From Melioribacteraceae bacterium (lineage in GTDB: Bacteria > Bacteroidota > Ignavibacteria > Ignavibacteriales > Melioribacteraceae): a stretch of DNA of 27,765 nucleotides. The DNA is taken from positions 1-27,765 of the forward strand of contig JALSTL010000214.1 in NCBI GenBank assembly GCA_026983755.1, given 5' to 3'. This document shows, one piece after another, positions 24,289 through 27,765 of this stretch. How positions within the stretch are numbered: the stretch's first letter is position 1; every line of letters begins with the position of its first letter. The position numbers were made by a program, and so were the translations under genes. The notes under the pieces were generated by a model, which saw nothing but the letters and a program-made list of their open reading frames with translations, had not been told where the DNA came from and did no database searches.

Positions 24289-27200
24289 TTAAAATCTATA
24301 GTTTATTGTTATTCCGAAGAAAATACTCCTTGGGTTTAAGAACGTAAAATAAGTTTGATTTGGCATATCAATATATGCTTTGTCTTTAAGTATTTTATCT
24401 ATTCTGGATTGTTCTACTTCCTTCCATTCATTATTAATATATTGGAAATATTTTTTTGTTGAACCTTCGTAATAAATTGCTCTTGGGTTGGGCTGAAAAG
24501 TTGAAGGTAAATCTTTTGTATTATTTATCCATTCCATTGGTACAAATTTTACATTAGGCAATCTGTAATCTCCTGGTTTATCGTTACCGGGTATATTGTT
24601 ATATCCTAATTTACCTGCAATTTTTTCCGGTAAATGTAACGATTGCATATAATAATTTCGATCGTGAACATCTCTGAAAGATAAAAAAGAAAAATGTCTG
24701 AAATTAAATAAGTTGTTAAAATCTGCAAAAAACTTCAAATCAATATCTTTGTTTAACTGAAATATTTTGGTTACTTTCAAATCAACATTATAATAAGATT
24801 TTCTTTGAACATTATACTTTATTCCAGGCAAATTATTAGGATTCCAAGTTAACCATTTCCCTGCTTGCCATCTTCCTATAAAAGTAAAGTGCCAATCACT
24901 AAGTAAATTTTGTCCCAACAGTTTCGGCCCGAAATCAATCGGCGTATGTACATCGAAATATGATTTAAATATCGGGCGAGGTCTTGGTTTTTCTTGTTTT
25001 GGATTATGTCTTAAATATTCTCTTTGTTTAGCTTTATCTTCATAATTTTTCAATGCTCCAAAATATCCGGATGTTCCTACTCTATATTCAAAATTAATAT
25101 TTCCGGTTAACCATTTACCTCTCATTTTGGTCAATTCCATTTCAAATCCGAAAATATCTTCGTAACTATTATTAGTTAATTTTCGATAATTAACCTTATC
25201 ATCAAAACTAATAAAACGCACATATTTTTCTTGTTCGGTTATATCTTTATAATAAGCAGATAGTCTTAAAAGGTAAGTATCCAACAATGCTTGATCAAAT
25301 CCTAATTCATAACTAACTGTTTTTGCCAAAGGTAAAGATGGGTTCCCGATTCTAGCCAATTTATTATTATTATTTCTTTGTATTCTGTAAAGATTTTCTG
25401 CGGTTTGCATTTGACGATAATGTCCGTAATTAAAATATAGTTTCGAAACATCCGTTATTGGATGTGAAACGGAAATCCGCGGACTTAAAGTAAAAACACT
25501 TTTTGCTTTTTTTGTCTTAAATTTACTATCCAGTTTAGGATTATAATTTTGTGAAAAAAAATCTCTATCATACAAACTTACATTATACCATTTACCGTTA
25601 GGATCAGAATATTCTGCAATTAAACCAATATTTGAAATCCATCCTTCAAATTCAATTTTGTCTTGAAAGTAAATTGTTCCTCTTAGAGGTTGTTGTTTAA
25701 TGTTACTCCAAATATTACCTTCGGGTAAAAAGTAATTAACACTTCCGAATTGAAGGTTAATATCTTCATATTTTAATTCGGCACCGGTTTTTATTTGATT
25801 GTGTCTATCAAATTGTTTCTCAAAATCAAAACGGGCAGAGTATGTTGAGGTTCTACTGTAATCTCTGGATGTACTAACAGATCCGCCCATACCCAATGTT
25901 CCTTCTACGGAATATAAAGCTTCTCTTTCAAATCCAAACGGTGCTTCGTCTAAAAAATATCCGTCAAATATTTGATATTTTTTATCATGGTTTCTTGGTC
26001 TGCCCGGCCCGGTAAAATATTTACGTCCTACCAATAATAAACGTATTTCGTAAAATGTTTTTGAATCTAAAACGTGTGTAAATTTAGCAGATAATGTATG
26101 GCTAAAACGTTTTGTAGGAGCAAAATAATCATTAGTAAAAATCCTCCAAGGAACCGTAAAACTGGACGTATTTATTGTATTGGCAACACCCCACGTACTT
26201 TTTAAGAATGATGTATTTCCAAGTCTATTTGCATTTGTGGCAGAAACTTCGCTGTATAAGCCCATAAAAGTTAATTTCATAGAAGGTTTTAAATCTGATG
26301 TTAAACGTAACATTGCACTTTGGTTAATAAAAGCATCTCTTGATAATTTCATAAGGTACATATCTCTTCTACTTTTAAAAGAAGCATAAAATCGCAAATT
26401 TCCAAGCGCTTTAGAAACAAATGGAACAGGACCGCCAAAACCACCATCAATATAATAATCTGGTTTAGTAATTTCTCCTTGCTTTCTATGTTGCCATTTA
26501 AATATTTTTTGTGCAGCTTCGGGCGTTAAATCATTTGTCGGATCGTCATCTTGTAATGTTTTTTGTGCAAAAGCATTCCATCCGTCCCATTGAGGATATT
26601 GCCTTTGAGTATATTCGTCCCATACCCCGTTCTTTGTACCTGTCCATGCAACCTCGTCGTCTAAATAAGGTCTTAACCAATAAGAATTCGGGTCATAAGG
26701 TGAAATATCAAAATGTTTTGGTGCGGGCGGTTTTATTTTGAATGTAAGTGTACCTGAATATTTATCGGGACTACCTTCTTTTGAAACTACATTTATTACA
26801 CCGGAACGAACATCATTATACTCTGCATTAAAGCCTCCCTTTTGAACGGAAATCTCTTGAACGGCACTAAGCGGAATATCCGTAATTGGTTGATTTGACC
26901 TTGCATCTCGCATTGATATTCCATCAACTCTAAAAAGTGCCTGACCTTCGTTATCACCACGTATGGAAAAATCGGATGAAACACCGGCTTGTAAATCTAA
27001 AACTTCCCCTACAGATGTTACAGGTAAAGACTCAACTTCCTTAGCGGAAATTGTTTGATGACTTCCGGCAATATCTTTTACAACAACCGGAGCCGTAGCG
27101 ATTACTACAACTTCCTTACTCTTAATTACTTTTGTCGTCATTTTAAAATTTACTGTGGTAGTAAGATCAGAGCGAACCAATACTTTTGTAACTTTTTCAG

Positions 27201-27447
27201 GTGTGTAACCAATCATCGATGCTTTAAGCGTATAATTTCCGGGTCTAATATTTAGTATTGTATAATAACCATCTCCGTCCGTTGCAGCTCCAATATTTGT
27301 ACCCTCTATTATTACGTTTACACCCGGTAACGGCATTCCGGTTTCAGCATCAATTATACGACCGGATATTTTCCCTGTAGTTCCCGAATAAGCTATATCG
27401 GATATTAGAATTATCATTAAAAATATTATAGGAATTTTAAATTTCAT
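24289..27447 (-). CDS. TonB-dependent receptor with carboxypeptidase-regulatory-like domain (copy 1)
   Basis: A 1052-residue outer-membrane receptor, first gene of the five-gene operon. A signal peptide (to about residue 21) is followed by a carboxypeptidase-regulatory-like domain (25-105: GKISGRIIDAETGMPLPGVN, TDGDGYYTILNIRPGNY), a TonB-box-like EVVVIA (112-117) and the plug (about 118-230: LPVTSVGEVLDLQAGVSSDF, QKGGFNAEYNDVRSGVINVV). The long barrel ends in Phe (GITINYRF). The post-plug segment at about 240-335 is the same type as in copy 2. This copy has an extra 30-40 residues before the last strands (YYEGSTKKYFQYINNEWKEV). AAAGGTG lies five bases upstream of the ATG. Family membership is certain; the ligand is unknown. 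Extensive divergence from copy 2 in the barrel suggests a different ligand. Confidence 0.92.
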   Translation of the reverse strand: MKFKIPIIFLMIILISDIAYSGTTGKISGRIIDAETGMPLPGVNVIIEGTNIGAATDGDGYYTILNIRPGNYTLKASMIGYTPEKVTKVLVRSDLTTTVNFKMTTKVIKSKEVVVIATAPVVVKDIAGSHQTISAKEVESLPVTSVGEVLDLQAGVSSDFSIRGDNEGQALFRVDGISMRDARSNQPITDIPLSAVQEISVQKGGFNAEYNDVRSGVINVVSKEGSPDKYSGTLTFKIKPPAPKHFDISPYDPNSYWLRPYLDDEVAWTGTKNGVWDEYTQRQYPQWDGWNAFAQKTLQDDDPTNDLTPEAAQKIFKWQHRKQGEITKPDYYIDGGFGGPVPFVSKALGNLRFYASFKSRRDMYLMKLSRDAFINQSAMLRLTSDLKPSMKLTFMGLYSEVSATNANRLGNTSFLKSTWGVANTINTSSFTVPWRIFTNDYFAPTKRFSHTLSAKFTHVLDSKTFYEIRLLLVGRKYFTGPGRPRNHDKKYQIFDGYFLDEAPFGFEREALYSVEGTLGMGGSVSTSRDYSRTSTYSARFDFEKQFDRHNQIKTGAELKYEDINLQFGSVNYFLPEGNIWSNIKQQPLRGTIYFQDKIEFEGWISNIGLIAEYSDPNGKWYNVSLYDRDFFSQNYNPKLDSKFKTKKAKSVFTLSPRISVSHPITDVSKLYFNYGHYRQMQTAENLYRIQRNNNNKLARIGNPSLPLAKTVSYELGFDQALLDTYLLRLSAYYKDITEQEKYVRFISFDDKVNYRKLTNNSYEDIFGFEMELTKMRGKWLTGNINFEYRVGTSGYFGALKNYEDKAKQREYLRHNPKQEKPRPRPIFKSYFDVHTPIDFGPKLLGQNLLSDWHFTFIGRWQAGKWLTWNPNNLPGIKYNVQRKSYYNVDLKVTKIFQLNKDIDLKFFADFNNLFNFRHFSFLSFRDVHDRNYYMQSLHLPEKIAGKLGYNNIPGNDKPGDYRLPNVKFVPMEWINNTKDLPSTFQPNPRAIYYEGSTKKYFQYINNEWKEVEQSRIDKILKDKAYIDMPNQTYFTFLNPRSIFFGITINYRF

Positions 27448-27765
27448 CAGAACACCTTTAATTAAAACTTAAATAAAGAAATTTTTAATTTTTATAACTA
27501 TAACAATATAAAATGGTTTGAGGCTTTCTTTGTATTTTTCCAAGTAAGAATATAATCACTGAAAATTGTTAGAATTAAATTAAGTAAAACAAAACTAAAA
27601 TCAAAAAAAAAAATCGATAATAATCTCTTTTAATATAAATTAAATTAATACCCAACATTAAATCTAAAAACTTATGCAATAGTCTTTTTAGATTAAATAT
27701 GTATTTCTCTAATATTGATGGATTTTGCTAATTATCTTAAATATTTTTGTTAAATTGGAAGGTAA
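27448..27765. other. Gene-free AT-rich region upstream of the receptor operon
   Basis: No coding frame is supported. Because the receptor gene at 27447 is the first of its operon, the operon promoter should lie here, but no box pair is clear enough to call. A 10-bp palindrome is present at 27661-27694. The last bases contain TATTTTTG (27742-27749), matching a Bacteroidota -7 box on the plus strand, and a GGAAGG at 27757-27762; these might serve a gene beyond the edge. Confidence 0.6.
27661..27694. repeat. Perfect 10-bp inverted repeat upstream of receptor operon
   Basis: AATCTAAAAA (27661-27670) and TTTTTAGATT (27685-27694) are exact inverted copies around a 14-base spacer. The arms contain only one C/G pair, so an RNA hairpin would be weak; a dimeric regulator site for the receptor operon starting 214 bases away is possible. 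Confidence 0.35.

Noticed and set aside
27742..27765. Plus-strand promoter and start of a gene at the right edge
   Set aside because: TATTTTTG matches a -7 box, but no well-spaced -33 TTTG was found and no start codon is inside the window.
1..27765. CRISPR array, tRNA/rRNA genes, insertion sequences or phage genes
   Set aside because: No regularly spaced repeats, no recognisable RNA gene and no transposase, integrase or phage proteins were seen.

Overview
The window is AT-rich, gene-dense bacterial DNA that points to the Ignavibacteria/Chlorobi side of Bacteroidota. Evidence: two secreted proteins end in the type A type IX secretion (T9SS) sorting domain with the NYPNPFNPTTT and YNMLGQEVATLVN signatures; a PorV/PorQ-family protein is present; two large TonB-dependent receptors carry an N-terminal carboxypeptidase-regulatory-like domain; no SusD is seen; and there is a bacterial deoxyhypusine-synthase-like protein. 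The assignment is inferred from family content, not from a marker gene. No tRNA, rRNA, CRISPR array, transposase or prophage gene was recognised.

Left part (1-7.7 kb): signalling and redox. After the first codons of a truncated minus-strand gene and a gene-free stretch with a degenerate repeat come a PAS histidine kinase with a degenerate receiver tail, then a compact minus-strand operon read 5914 to 1902: small 2x[4Fe-4S] ferredoxin, geranylgeranyl-reductase-family flavoprotein, NtrB-like soluble sensor kinase and NtrC-like sigma54 activator, with overlaps or gaps of 0-7 bp. A separate PAS-GAF histidine kinase is divergently transcribed.

Middle (7.7-11.5 kb): a minus-strand pair (DUF4412-type periplasmic protein, then a lipoprotein with a predicted propeller fold) diverges from a plus-strand pair (YwiC-like membrane protein, then deoxyhypusine-synthase-like enzyme) that ends at a strong bidirectional terminator.

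Right part (11.5-27.5 kb): all minus strand and all directed at the cell envelope. A five-gene operon reads TonB-dependent receptor, secreted FN3/sorting-domain protein, PorV-like protein, second TonB-dependent receptor, second FN3/sorting-domain protein. Downstream are a TIG-domain propeller lipoprotein and two paralogous secreted propeller proteins with type A sorting domains, each followed by its own hairpin terminator. The receptor plus FN3-protein pair is present twice around one PorV-like gene, which looks like a duplicated outer-membrane uptake or surface-display module. Its substrate cannot be told from sequence.
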